Positions 11,913-23,529 of a stretch of DNA of 64,000 nucleotides are shown one piece after another; position 1 is the first letter of the stretch, and each line of letters starts with the position of its first letter. The DNA is from Arachis hypogaea. Its lineage: Eukaryota; Streptophyta; Magnoliopsida; Fabales; Fabaceae. The translations under genes were made by a program, and so were the position numbers. Location: assembly GCF_003086295.3 (NCBI RefSeq), contig NC_092050.1, positions 152,836,699 through 152,900,698 of the forward strand, in the 5' to 3' direction. A model generated the notes under the pieces. That model saw nothing but the letters and a program-made list of their open reading frames with translations, did no database searches and was not told the DNA's origin.

Positions 11913-12279
11913 TTTGTAGTTGGCCCGGCTTGTGGGCGTTTTGTGGGAACTTTTTATAACTTTTGTGTAGATGGCCCGATTTTTTGGCCCTTTGATCTCT
12001 TTATTTAGATGTTTGACTCTTCTTAGTTGCTTTCCTAGCAACTTTTATTACTTTTAGAAACAGACAAGTAGCTTGCTATCCTTTGGGTAGTAAGTGTTGG
12101 TGATCCTTCGAGGCCTTTATAATTTTATATAAAACCTGCTGATGTTGAACTCTCCCAATTTGAACTTCTTGAGTTTTTGACTCTTTGTAGTTGTAGGGGT
12201 CCAAATTGGGTTTTCTTGCTTTGCGTGTGTTTTTTAGTGCTTTGTAACCGACTTCTTTGCATTGGTCCCCTGATAGACT
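11913..12279. other. 3' region of the antisense ORF
   Basis: T-rich non-coding sequence on the plus strand with no conserved frame; it probably contains the 3' end of the antisense transcript. The tandem repeats follow. Confidence 0.35.
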
Positions 12280-12950
12280 CCTTTTTGTAATCCTCTTTCT
12301 TGGACCTTCATGAGGTCTCTTTCAGGGATTGCTGGATTTTTGTAGTGGATCGACTTCGTTGGGTCGATTTCTTCTAAGTTATTTCGTAATCCTCTTTCTT
12401 GGACCTTTGTTAGGTCTCTTTCAGGGATTACTTTTATAACTTGTCTTTGTAGGAGGTCGACTTCGTTAGGTCGATCTCTTCTAAGTTATTTCGTAATCCT
12501 CTTTCTTGGACCCTATATAGGTCTCTTTCAGGGATTACTTTTATAACTTGTTTTTGTAGGAGGTCGACTTCGTTAGGTCGATCTCTTCTAAGTTATTTCG
12601 TAATCCTCTTTCTTGGACCCTTGTTAGGTCTCTTTCAGGGATTACTTTTATAACTTGTTTTTGTAGGAAACCGACTTCGTTAGGTCGATCTCTCCTAAGT
12701 TATTTCGTAATCCTCTTTCTTGGACCCTTGTTAGGTCTCTTTCAGGGATTACTTTTATAACTTGTTTTTGTAGGAAACCGACTTCGTTAGGTCGATCTCT
12801 TCTAAGTTATTTCGTAATCCTCTTTCTTGGACCCTTGTTAGGTCTCTTTCAGGGATTACTTTTATAACTTGTTTTTGTAGGAAACCGACTTCGTTAGGTC
12901 GATCTCTTCTAAGTTATAGCAATTCCTCTTTAATAGGGTTGATCAGACCT
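12280..12950. repeat. 107-bp tandem repeat, about six copies
   Basis: The landmark taatcctctttcttgg recurs at 12288, 12387, 12494, 12601, 12708 and 12815, a spacing of 99 and then exactly 107 bases. Each unit also contains ggtctctttcagggatta and cgacttcgttaggtcgat. Later copies are nearly identical to each other, while the first and last are diverged, which suggests recent homogenisation of the middle. Such arrays between the extra ORF and integrase are known in Ogre/Tat-type elements. Confidence 0.85.
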
Positions 12951-13449
12951 CTTTCCAGGGATTCGCTGATAACTTGGGTTGACTTGGTCCGACTTTTTGA
13001 TGTCGGCCAGTCTCTTTAAGTTATTTATATTAGCTATCCGTAAGACCTCGTCAGGTTCTTTTTAGATTGCTTTCGATAACTTCTTACATTATTCTGTGTT
13101 CATTTTTGCCGATTTGTAGAAAGTGGTTGGCATATCGAGCTCGTCCTTTGGGTGAATCGCGTTTTCACCTTTATTGGACGATTTGTCTTTATCGTGGTCG
13201 TGCAGTGAAATTGTTTTTCACTTTTTGCCAACCTGTAGCTTTATAATCGGACGATGAATGCTTCAGAATAATGCGTCTTGAAATCTTTGTAGAATACCTA
13301 GGTAATATTTTATTCAAAGAAAAATGCAAATATATACATGTGGGATTTTTCTCATCCTCTTAAGTTGGGTCTGGGTCTCGACCTGGTGCCTCATTAAAAA
13401 ACCTTTTCAGGAAAAAGAGCGCATCCACTGATGAGATCCTTTACCCTTT
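12951..13449. other. Spacer between tandem repeats and integrase
   Basis: Internal sequence of element 2 downstream of the pol stop. I see no conserved frame. Confidence 0.4.
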
Positions 13450-14275
13450 CTAACTGTAGTACCTTCTTAGGTTGCAGGCATGCCATGACCTTGGAAGCTC
13501 CCGTCCGTCGAGTTCGGATATTCTGTAGTAGCCCTTCCCGAGTACTTCTGTGACCCAGTATGGTCCTTTCCAATTGGCTGCCAGTTTTCCTTCTCCAGGT
13601 CGAGTTGTTCCTATGTTGTTTCGGATTAAGATGAGATCGTTCTCAGCGAAACTCCTTGGTACTACCCTTTGGTTATATCTGGATGTCATTCGGCGTTTTA
13701 GCGCCTTTTCCCTGATCCGAGCTCTTTCCTGGATCTCAGGTAGTAGGTCGAGTTCTTCCCTCTGAAGTTGGGGGTTTGCTCCCTCATTATAATGGACTGC
13801 CCTGTGCGATCCTTCCTCAATTTCTACTGGAATCATTGCCTCCGTTCCGTATGTTAACCGAAATGGGGATTCCTTTGTGGTAGAATGTGGCGTCGTTCGA
13901 TAGGCCCATAGGACTTGTGGAAGCTCCTCTGCCCAAGCTCCCTTTGCATCTTGTAGTCGTCGTTTTAACCCTGCTAATATGACTTTATTGGTGGCTTCGG
14001 CCTGTCCGTTGGCTTGAGGGTGTTCGACAGAGGTAAACTGGTGTTTTATATTCAAGTCGGATACTAGTTTCCTGAAGCCGGTATCTGTGAATTGGGTGCC
14101 ATTGTCTGTGGTTATTGAATATGGGACTCCAAATCTTGTGACAATGTTTCTGTATAAAAACTTTCGGCTTCTTTGGGCAGTGGCGTTGGCTAAGGGTTCT
14201 GCCTCGATCCACTTTGTGAAGTAATCTACCCCTACTATGAGGTATTTAACTTGCTCCGATCCTTGGAAATTGTCT
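13450..14275 (-). pseudogene. Gypsy integrase, 5'-truncated
   Basis: The minus-strand frame is open from the truncation point near 14275 to the stop at 13450. It shows the integrase core: VDYFTKWIEAEPLANATAQ with the first catalytic Asp, ITTDNGTQFTD with the second, and HPQANGQAEATNK with the Glu. The C-terminal domain follows (WKGPYWVTEVLGKGYYRI) and the frame ends in CNLRRYYS, usual for Tat integrases. The zinc-binding HHCC part and everything upstream are missing. The core itself has no stop, so loss was by deletion rather than point mutation. Confidence 0.8.
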
Positions 14276-15180
14276 AATTCATCAAAAAAAATTTATGAAA
14301 AGAAAAAAGAGAACAAAAGAAAAGGAGAAAGGGAGAAGAGTCTTTACAATTAGTTTTTTTTTTTTTTATGAAATTAACGTTTTATTTTCTTATTCGGAGG
14401 GAGATAAATTTTGATGGATATCAAACTTATGGGTAAAGTGTGTTTTTGTTTTTAATGTTGGTGATTTTTTTTAAAATACTCATGATGTTTAATTTTATTT
14501 AATTTTGTTATTAATATCTTTTATTTGTATTAAAAATTATTCTTGATTTTTAAAATTAAAAATATATAATACTAACTTTGATATAAATTAAAAATATTAA
14601 AAATAAAATTGAATAAAATTAAGCGTTAGAAAAATTTAAAAATAAAAAAATATAAACATCAAAAACACAAATCATATTTTACTCTCAAATTTATTTAAAT
14701 TTTTCATGATGATTTTATTTTCAACATGCATATTTTTTACGATTAAAAATAATTATTTATTCAATTTAATTCGGTTTTAGTCAACTAACTCGTCTTTTCG
14801 TTCTTTTGGTTTTTTTCCCTTCTTTTCTTTTCTTTTTACTGATTTAAATATTTGGTTGTATTTTATTTGTATATGTAATATTTTTCTTTTACTATTTAAA
14901 GAAATCTATTATCATATTTTTTAGTTTAGGTTTTGTTAATATATATTTTAAAAGACTCATTTTAAGAATATCTTAAAATATTATTAAATATTATTAAAAG
15001 TATATTTTCTTTTACCTAATTAATATATTAAAAAAGTTTATTATTATATACATTTAAAAAGATTAAATCCTTGTTTTTTTTGGTAAGCAAATCTACTATT
15101 GATATTTATTGAAGGCCGTCACTTGAACATGAATCACATTAATTGACTTTACCTGCGTACTTACGCTTTTTAATTTGAAT
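14276..15180. repeat. P450 3'-flank duplicated unit, copy B
   Basis: AT-rich sequence matching copy A: 14360-14530 resembles 1890-2060, and 14922-15180 resembles 3010-3260 (ttaaatccttg, then gcaaatcta and tgatatttattg). It lies 3' of the P450 pseudogene, in the same relation as copy C to the intact gene. Confidence 0.6.
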
Positions 15181-15219
15181 ATGGAAGTAAAGGAAGTGTT
15201 GGACTCGCGTATGGAGAGG

Positions 15220-15465
15220 ATCACCTCGTTGTGGGATCAGAGGAAGCAGAATTCGGACCCTGCGAGTTGTGTCCCTCAAAATATAAAAAAAAAAAATTAC
15301 CCAAAACAAGAAAAACGGAGGATCCAAATTTCACGCATGGTCCGAGTTGTGTATTCTGAATTTTTTTCAACTTTTTAAACACAAATCGGATCAAAAAAAT
15401 TACCCAAAACAAGAAAAACGGAGGATTCGAATTTCACGCATGGTCCGAGTTGTGTACTCTGAACT
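15220..15465. repeat. 103-bp tandem duplication
   Basis: A block starting tacccaaaacaagaaaaacg and ending gtccgagttgtgta occurs at about 15298 and 15401, nearly identical. A partial third copy of the end (gcgagttgtgt) is at about 15261. No coding meaning is apparent. Confidence 0.7.
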
Positions 15466-15632
15466 ATTAATTGAGTATGGAGAGTTTATGTCATTTGAGC
15501 TATTACTCATTGGCGATTAGTCTAATTTTTTAATTATTCAAATAAAACACATACATATCAAAATATGAAATATATATATTAAAAATAATTTAAATAATAT
15601 ATATAGTAATTAATTTGAAAATTCAATTTTAG

Positions 15633-15638
<6 letters not shown>

Positions 15639-15703
<65 letters not shown>
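15639..15703. repeat. (AT)n microsatellite
   Basis: About 32 AT units without interruption. It lies between the 3' flank and the 3' end of the P450 pseudogene. Confidence 0.9.
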
Positions 15704-15706
<3 letters not shown>

Positions 15707-17163
15707 GAAACAAAATAGATAGCCATATTACCTTAGATTTTTTTGTTTTTTGTTTTTTTTTTTTTTCAGAATCCAATTCCGTCACAGGGTACATTGTATT
15801 ACTCACTTCTCCAAAATACATAAACATAACAATCCTGCTATCCTATCACATTTGATATTGAAATTCGTTGATCAAATTAAAATTGTCTTTTTGTTATCAT
15901 AACCTTCAAGCCATGCTTCATAAAAAGCACAGTGGAATGAGCTGGGGTAGTACGTAGGATGATTTTCCACCACTTGTATATATACGATAAGGCCAATACT
16001 CAGATAAACACGCCTAAAACGTCTTTTTTTTAAAGATGTCTTTATGTCGTGTTTTAATTGGTTTTGGTATAATTTATTCGGTGTTCCTCATCACATATTA
16101 TTAAATTCCTCAAAAGATTTTCTTTCCAAAAACAATAAAAAACATTTAATTTGGACTAAAACAAAAAAGGTAATAGATTAACTATTAGATTTTTTTTTTA
16201 AAAGATTATTTACATAAAAAAATATATCACATTCATCAAAATATATATATATATATATATAAAACAAGCTCAAGCGTTTAAAAATTTTTATAAATAAAAA
16301 AATAATTAATTTATATTCGTACAATATATAAAATAATTACTATATTATTATTATATTATAGATTAAGATTCACTAATTTAATTTTTTTATTTTTAATATA
16401 AGTATTAGAAATAAATAAAATTTTTATAATTAAATGTAGTGTAACAAAATATATATAATATTAATTAGTTCTTAAAAATTTTAAAAAAATAGTTTCTCAT
16501 TTTAGTAAAATAACTATTTATTAAAGTAGACAAATTAATTATTTTTTTCTTATATACGATTTTTTTAAGACATAAAAGCAATTAATTAGGATATTGGTTA
16601 AGATAATTAAAGTCACTATTTCATTAAATTTTTAATTTAAAGAAAAATCCTAGTTAATTTTGGTATAGAAATTTTGAATTTAAAAACATTGATAAAAATT
16701 ATGTTGAATTTTGATTTATTTGATTTTCATTTAAATTAATCACTACATAAGTTAAAGTTCTGTTTTGAAGTTATATTCGAGCTTTAATCTGATTTTTAAA
16801 GTTTCAATTTACTTAGTTTGATTTTTTAACTTAGGTATCCGTGACTCATATTAGGGTTTTAAGTGTTTAGTTGAAAATAAAAAATAAGGTAAAAAAATTT
16901 CAATTGTCACATCAAATAGTCGCTAGAATGTATAATGTAGCAGTCGTTAGTCCATTTCAGCATGTCGTTAACGATTTTGTGAGACAGTGACAAAAATAAG
17001 ATTAGGAACCAATGTGAGTCATAACTATTAAGTTGGGAGACATAATTGTTAGAACTGATTAGGAACCAATTGGGAGACATAATTTGTTGTTGCTTCATTA
17101 GGAACCAATTGTGAGTCATAACTATTAAATTGAGTAAATCGAAATTTTTGAAATTAGATTGAA

Positions 17164-17967
17164 ATATAATTGTCAGAACTGAACCAGTGATCGAACCGAT
17201 CAAACTACTGGTTCACTGGTTTATTGGTTCAACTGATAAATCACTGGTTGAACCGATAAAACTGGTCTCACGTAAATATAAAATATAAAATAGTTAAAAA
17301 CTTAAAATTAAAATTTGAAATGCATATCTTCACTAACATTTTATGAAGAATCAAGTCTCAACTTTTAAAAATAACTAATATAAAAAAAACCATAAAATTT
17401 TAATACTACAATAGTATCTTATTTTGACACAATAAAAAAATAATTAATTCACAAAGCCTATCATCTAACTATAATATCAGTAGATTTTAACACTAACATC
17501 AAAACAAATAACCTTAATCACAATACTAGCAATAAAATAGATCAAGTAAATTAATAAATTTTTAGTGAAATTTATATTTATATTAATAATGGTATATAAT
17601 TAAAATATAATTAATTTTAAAAATAGAAAAAACAAAAATTAAATTAAATTAGATATTTATGTATACTATATAATTAGTATTTGTCAAATATAGTACTTAG
17701 AAGTGCAATGGTTAAGTGGCAAGTAGAGGTTATTTTTGCTCCAAGGTTCTTGGTTCGAGACCTTGTGGAGACATTTTAAAATTTTTTTCAAGCAGACCAG
17801 TTTGGTTAGACCAGTTTGCACCGGTTCTTACCAGTTCACACCGATTTTATTCCTTAAACGGTCCAAAGAGTAAACCGAACTTGACTATAATCCAGTTCTA
17901 ATCCGGTTCACTAGTTTTTTGGTCGAACCAACCGATCCAGTTCGATTTTTACAACTATGGATATAAT
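17164..17967. mobile_element. Nested small DNA element with tRNA-like segment
   Basis: The ends are rough inverted repeats rich in gaacc/ggttc words (left from cagaactgaaccagtgatcg; right, reversed, from aaaaatcgaactggatcgg). A candidate direct repeat atataat flanks it (17164-17170 and 17961-17967). No coding sequence. Superfamily not certain; hAT-like is possible. Confidence 0.5.
17709..17762 (+). other. tRNA-like pol III promoter boxes (A and B)
   Basis: TGGTTAAGTGG (17709-17719) fits the A-box consensus and GGTTCGAGACC (17752-17762) fits the B-box consensus exactly; their starts are 43 bases apart, as in real tRNA genes. I could not fold a complete tRNA, so this is likely a tRNA-derived fragment or SINE-like remnant inside the nested DNA element. 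Confidence 0.5.
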
Positions 17968-18074
17968 AATGGTAATTAAGTTGATCATTCAGTTGTTTTA
18001 ATGGTAATTAAAATCTAATAATAGTTTATAATAAAAGAAACATTCTTTTGCAACAATGAACCTATAGTAATAGT

Positions 18075-18413
18075 TAGGGGTGTTCATAAATTAGATCATA
18101 TCCATATAAATCCACAGTATTTATCCGTATCTGATCTGTAATTTGAGAATATGATCTGATCTGTAAGATGATCGGATTGGATCGAATCGGATCCACACTC
18201 TAATCAGATAGAAGTAAATATGTTTAAAAAAGTAAACAAACAAAATTATTGACTTTTTTTTTATAAAAATAAATTTTTTTTTATATTTTTTATTTTATGG
18301 ATATATTTGATATCTGATCCAAACATAAAAAGTGCGAATATCGAATTTGATCTAATGAGTTTAGTGCGGATTGAATCGAAATTTCAGCCATATCCCATCT
18401 GTAAACACCCCTA
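18075..18413. mobile_element. hAT-like MITE, about 340 bp
   Basis: Ends are TAGGGGTGTTCA and, reversed, TAGGGGTGTTTA. The flanking octamers gtaatagt and gcaataat differ by two transitions and may be a decayed 8-bp target duplication. The interior is full of gatct/ggat words in inverse orientation. It is nested in the 4.37-kb element. Confidence 0.65.
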
Positions 18414-18551
18414 GCAATAATAACTAAAAAATTATAATGATTATATTTTTAACTAAGAGGAAGTGCAAAAAAAAGTACTAAATACAAGAACATTTAATCA
18501 AATATTAAAAAAATTTTTACTTTAAAACATACAGTTGGACTTTTTTTGCTC

Positions 18552-18554
<3 letters not shown>

Positions 18555-18613
<59 letters not shown>
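18555..18613. repeat. (AAT)n microsatellite
   Basis: About 19 tandem trinucleotides. A second run of the reverse complement (TTA)n lies at 18808-18843; the two could pair. Confidence 0.85.
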
Positions 18614-18803
18614 TGATAATTGCTTTGTATATCCCACAAATATAAACGTTTTTTTTTCTATGATCTTAAGAAAGGTTTTGTAAGTCTCTAACTTTGTTGT
18701 CGATTTTTGTAGTGTTAGCTCTCATATTATCAATTTGATTCATATATAATTCGGATGATAAATTATTTGGTGACGTGCTTTCTTTTTTACTGTGACATAC
18801 TTG

Positions 18804-18842
<39 letters not shown>

Positions 18843-18844
18843 GT

Positions 18845-19824
18845 ACATTAAAAAATAACAGGCCAAATTATTGCCATAACATAATAGAAGTATGGAAGTT
18901 TATCATTCTTCTTTAATGGAGGAAACAAAATTCTTTTCAATAATTTATTTAACGTTTAGTAGAATAAAAATAAATTTTATTAGAATAAATTTTAGTATGA
19001 GTTTAATATTTTTATTCATCATAAAATATTTATAGAATTACTCGTAGATAAATTTTGGAAAAAAGAAAAAAAACCATGATTTTTAATTTTATTTTTAAAT
19101 AAACTTTATTTTTAATTTTAAAATAAATTTTATTTTTATTTTTTAATAATATTAATTTTTTACCGTATATAATTATTCAATTATTTTTTAATCATATATA
19201 AATAAATTACTCTTAATAAGACTTTTTTGTGTTATTCAATTATCTTTTTTTTTAAAAATAATTAATTATTAAAATAATTAAATTTTTCACAACAAAAATA
19301 ATAAAAAATTATGAATGAAAAAAATTAACCATCCTGATACTTTTTTGTATTTTTATTCATATTTTAATTATAAACATAAATATAATTTAATTATATTATT
19401 TATGAAATGTGACTATAGATGTAGATAAAATTTAGTTATATTACTTATATATAGTTTCATTGTATTGTATTGCTTATAAAGTTAGATTATAATTATGACA
19501 ATAGAATTGTTCTTGTATTTTTATATGTGTGACTAATTGGTGGTGTTAAAACATTACTCTTAATTATAAATAAGGTTTATAATTTAAAAAATCAAAGACT
19601 CAATTAAAAAGATACGAAAAAAATGATGTTAAAATATTCTAACTCTTTAAAATAAAAATATTCGAAATTTAATTAAAAATTATTTAAAATTTAAACTCAA
19701 TAAAAATTTATATTCAATGTATTTTGTATTAAATATATTTAATAACCTATTATATCATATTATATCATATTGGTTGAAATTAATTTTTATAATGTTAATT
19801 TTTTAATAACACTTTATTAGAAAA
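18845..19824. other. AT-rich interior of the long-TIR element
   Basis: No ORF, RNA gene or clear repeat apart from simple AT-rich sequence. Confidence 0.4.
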
Positions 19825-21784
19825 AACCATCTTTTCAGAATTTTTTAAAAACTAATTAATATTATATATATTTTATTACAATATATCTTGTTATAAAAAA
19901 ATTATTTATTTTTAATACTTATATTAAAAATAAAAACAAAATTTAAATTAGTAAATTTTAATCTATAATATAATAATAATATAGTAATTATTTTATATAT
20001 TATACGAATAAAAATTAATTATTTTTTTATTTATAAAATTTTTTAAGAGCTTATATATATAAAATAATTAATTAATTGTTATATATATATATATATATAT
20101 ATTTATTTTTTTTTGATGAATGTGATATATTTTTTTATGTAAATAATCTTTTAAAAAAAAATCTAATAGTTAATCTATTACCTTTTTGTTTTAGTCCAAA
20201 TTAAATGTTTTTTATTGTTTTTGGAAAGAAAATCTTTTGAGGAATTTAATAATATGTGATGAGGAACACCGAATAAATTATACCAAAATCAATTAAAACA
20301 CAACATAAAGACATCTTTAAAAAAAGATGTTTTAGGCGTGTTTATCTGAGTGACCTCCATACGATAATTGCGCAAAATAGTAGATGCCACCATTTTCATT
20401 TGAATAAAAGATAAGTCTTTTCCCATGCATGACCTTGGACCTGCGTTAAAACTAAAAAACTTATAAGATGGAACATGTATTGTTTCTCCTTTCTCTGAAA
20501 TCCATCTCTATCTGGTTTGAACTCCAAGCAATCTTTTCCCCAAATCACTTCAAACCTTCCCATTGCACAAGTAAACAACAAAATAATTGTATTTGGATTA
20601 ACACAATGACCACTAGGAAGTGTTGTGTCACGTTTCAATGATTGTTTACGTTTAATAGGGACAGGTGGAAATAGCCTCAAACCTTCACATAGAGCACCAT
20701 GTAGGTAAACTAGCTTCTTCACATCCTCCATCCCTACAATTTTGCGTTTTTTCTTGACACCAGCGTCATTAACTTTTTCGATTTCTTCAAGAATTTTGGC
20801 CTCGACTAATGGGTGTGTAGCAACAAGCCAAAAGAACCATGTAAGAGCGGAAGTTATGGTATCTCTTCCGGCTACAAAAAGATTGAATGCAGCATCTCTT
20901 AGAAACTTATCATCATGGACCATTTTGCCCTTTTCTTCACCCATAACCATCATAGCACTAAGCAAGTCATCACCACTACTTTTGTTGCATCCATTTAACT
21001 CTTGGTGCTTAGTTGCAATGCATGAATATAGAAATTGGTCAAAAACTTTGCATGCTTTTGTCATCTTCTTCACATCACCAATTTGAAGCCATTCTTGAAA
21101 CTTCCAAACGCTTCTTGGCACTATGTGTCTATAGAATATATATGGACTCCTCAATTTCGTCAAATGCCTTCTCAACTTCCACCAATGGAAATTCAATTGA
21201 GAGACTCTTAGGATCATATCCTAAAACCATGATGCATGTCTCGTCGAACATTAATCGACTAAACACATCTTGAAGATCCAAAACATTTCCATGCAACCAT
21301 GCTTGATCAAATATCGGAAGCAAGCTATTCTGGACTTTCTTCTGCATGGTGTTCTCGGCCGTTGCCTCGAAACTCTGTTGCCGGAGCAAGGAATGATGCA
21401 TAGTCCTAAATTATTTCCATCTCTCGGATTCTGAAGTCAACATACCGTCTCCGAAAGCTTGGAAAATCTCGCGAAACTAGGGGCCGCCCTTGACATAGTT
21501 GTCAAAACTCTTGCTCATTATGTGATGAACATTCATGGAGTCACTAGTCACCATGCAGTTCATTTTGGTGAACCATGGTCCCATGAATTCACCGGTGCCA
21601 CCTCTTTGTCTCAAAACATTTGTTACAAAATCATGGATATGCCACAAGTTGCTAAGGACTTGTGGTAACATGCCAAGGATTGGCCAATCTATCAACAGAG
21701 GTGTTCTACAACATCTTCTACGATGAGGAGCATGTAGAAATTATATAGGAGGATTATTGGTAGAATGAGAAACAGTATGGCCAT

Positions 21785-23524
21785 TCGAAAAGTTTGGGGA
21801 TCGGATAGATTATGCAACTTTTTTATATTGCTAATTGGTATATTTGTTGGGTTCATGAACTCTTGTTTGCTGCTTATAAATGTCAGAGAGTTATTAAAAT
21901 TTATTATTTTTTATTATTATTTATTTATTAATTTAATTTTTTTAGTTTAATAATTTAATTAATAATATACTATATTAGATACTTTTAAATATTAATAATT
22001 AATTAATAATAAAAAAATAATAAATTTTGATAATTCTCTAATATTCTTACTGCTATTAGAATTATTGAATTCCTTAATCTTAGATATTGTCTACAGTTAG
22101 TATTCTTGAATTCCTTTATTATTAATTTTATAATTATTTATGTTAAATTATTAAAAAGTATCTAAAGAGTTAGGCCTTCTTGCATGGAAAGTTGCCCTTT
22201 TTTCTGTCTGTTAATTGGAAGTAGCCCTTGAAATGGCATTATATAATTAAGGAGTTAGGCCTATGACTCATCATCGTGGCCGAGAAAATTAAATCTCAGC
22301 CCAATATTGTCAAGTTTTTCCAAAAATTTAGAAGGCGAAAGGGTTGGATGGGAAGTAGCCCTTGACATGGCATTATGAAGAGTTAGGTCTATGACTCATC
22401 ATGATGACCAAGAAAGTTAAATCTCAGCCCAATATTGTCAATTTTTTTAAAGCTGAGAATTTGGACTTAGATTCGTTTTTGCAAAGTTTTTGTTCTTCCA
22501 TTAAAAATTAGCACTATATATTTATGGCGAATATTAAGGTGTAATTAATTTCACGTAAAATTAATAGTCGAGAGTCGTTAAATAATTTGAATGATTTGAC
22601 TGAATTTTTATTTAACAGCTTTTAGTTTTCAACTTCACGTGAAATTAACTTCACCTGAATTTCTACTTATATTTATATATATTTAATTTATACATGTCAC
22701 TTCACATCTTTTCTAAACTTTTCTTACCCCATATTAATATTTGCAGCCATCCTACTTATACTATATTATTGGATTTGGATTTTTTAAATTTTAAATTTTA
22801 TTTTAGAAGGTAAAATAAAATTTATCATAATTTATTTTATAAGTGGAATTAAAAAAAATATTGAATGATGAGAGATTTTATTTTATTTTTTAAAGTGAAA
22901 ATCTAAAATTTAGAAGATCCAAATTTTATATCAGTGTTGCCGTATTTATGTAGCACATACATAGCCGTATGACAATTCCCCAATAAATTCTTTTGAATGT
23001 TGTTAGGTAAAAAAAAGACAACGTCAACAAAACGCCTCTAGCTAATTTCTTCCGTATATAAATTTACAATGGTTATATATAAAAAATTAATTATTAAATT
23101 ATTATTTATATAAAATATACGTTAAAATATAAATTATTATTAAAAATAAATTAAATAATATATATTTATATACAAATATATTGTAATTAATTTAATGATT
23201 AATTTTTTATAAATAAATAATATTTTTTTATGAATGTATAAGTAAATAAGCTTTTTAAATACAATATAAAAAATATTCGAGAGACAATAGAAATAAGTTC
23301 AAAATAGCTTAGACAATGTGTTACATTATTCTTCCTATTCTTCTTTACATGAAAAATTTAGATTTTTTAAAGTAAGGAATTAGTTATTATTTATTTTGTA
23401 ATTTTTATAAAATATATATATTTCACTATTTTAATTTAAGAGTGATAATTTATTTATTTTATTACTTTATCATTTTTTTTACTTTAGAGTATTTTGATAC
23501 GAAAGAATAAGCCTAAAGCTATTT
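21785..23524. other. Intergenic, P450 pseudogene upstream side
   Basis: The first ~75 bases match the upstream region of the intact P450 gene. A duplicated block of about 110 bp (agtagcccttga..atggcattat, then ctcagcccaatattgtca) occurs at 22210-22315 and 22350-22442. A small MITE follows at 22537-22656. No gene seen. Confidence 0.5.
22537..22656. mobile_element. 120-bp MITE
   Basis: Left end aggtgtaattaatttcacgt and reversed right end aggtgaagttaatttcacgt are inverted repeats of about 26 bases. This type of short element is, from memory, common in legume introns and promoters. The target duplication is unclear. Confidence 0.65.
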
Positions 23525-23529
23525 TTCTG

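Larger units (their letters stand above)
8310..14275 (-). mobile_element. Ty3/Gypsy (Tat-type) element 2, nested, 5'-truncated
   Basis: The element reads on the minus strand. Its 3' LTR (8310-8851) interrupts the RT of element 1 right after a candidate 5-base target ATACC (8305-8309). Towards higher coordinates follow an extra ORF on the opposite strand (9980-11912), 107-bp tandem repeats (12280-12950) and the integrase (13450-14275). The order pol, antisense ORF, 3' LTR fits Tat-lineage elements known to carry additional ORFs. At about 14275 integrase similarity stops abruptly and AT-rich P450-flank sequence begins, so gag, protease, RT, RNase H and the 5' LTR were deleted together with the rest of element 1. 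Confidence 0.8.
15991..20358. mobile_element. Long-TIR non-autonomous Mutator-like element, 4.37 kb
   Basis: Inserted in the P450 pseudogene and flanked by an exact 9-bp target duplication ATACGATAA (15982-15990 and 20359-20367); the intact paralogue has this sequence once. The ends are inverted repeats of about 500 bp: after ggccaat or ggaggtc, both read actcagataaacacgccta inward, and similarity continues to about 16530 and 19825. A 9-bp duplication with long TIRs is typical of Mutator-like elements. I find no transposase; the interior is AT-rich and contains at least two smaller nested elements. Confidence 0.85.
15877..21784 (-). pseudogene. CYP96A-type cytochrome P450 pseudogene
   Basis: Closely similar to the intact gene at 38733-40238 over its whole length. 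The original ATG is at 21784 and the original stop at 15877-15879. Damage seen: a frameshift in the N-terminal anchor (about 21715-21760) ending in TGA TAG; frameshifts near 21480, at 21400-21420 and near 21130; an indel near 20510 that puts the heme region (FNAGPR...C.G) out of frame; and a 4.37-kb transposon at 15991-20358 that splits the last ~35 codons from the rest. The I-helix (AGRDTIT), EGLR and K-helix blocks are still readable at 20396-21217. Upstream sequence to about 21860 also matches the intact gene's promoter side, so this was a full gene duplication. Confidence 0.9.

Noticed and set aside
10854..12041. 395-codon minus-strand ORF
   Set aside because: Shadow of exon 2 of the antisense ORF on the other strand; no conserved motif, whereas the plus-strand exon joins in phase with exon 1 and has family similarity.
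12280..12950. Regular repeats that could suggest a CRISPR array
   Set aside because: Units are 107 bp, contiguous and nearly identical throughout, with no unique spacers and no cas genes; this is a plant retroelement.
15579..15827. 82-codon minus-strand ORF
   Set aside because: Mostly Tyr-Ile repeats from the (AT)n tract.
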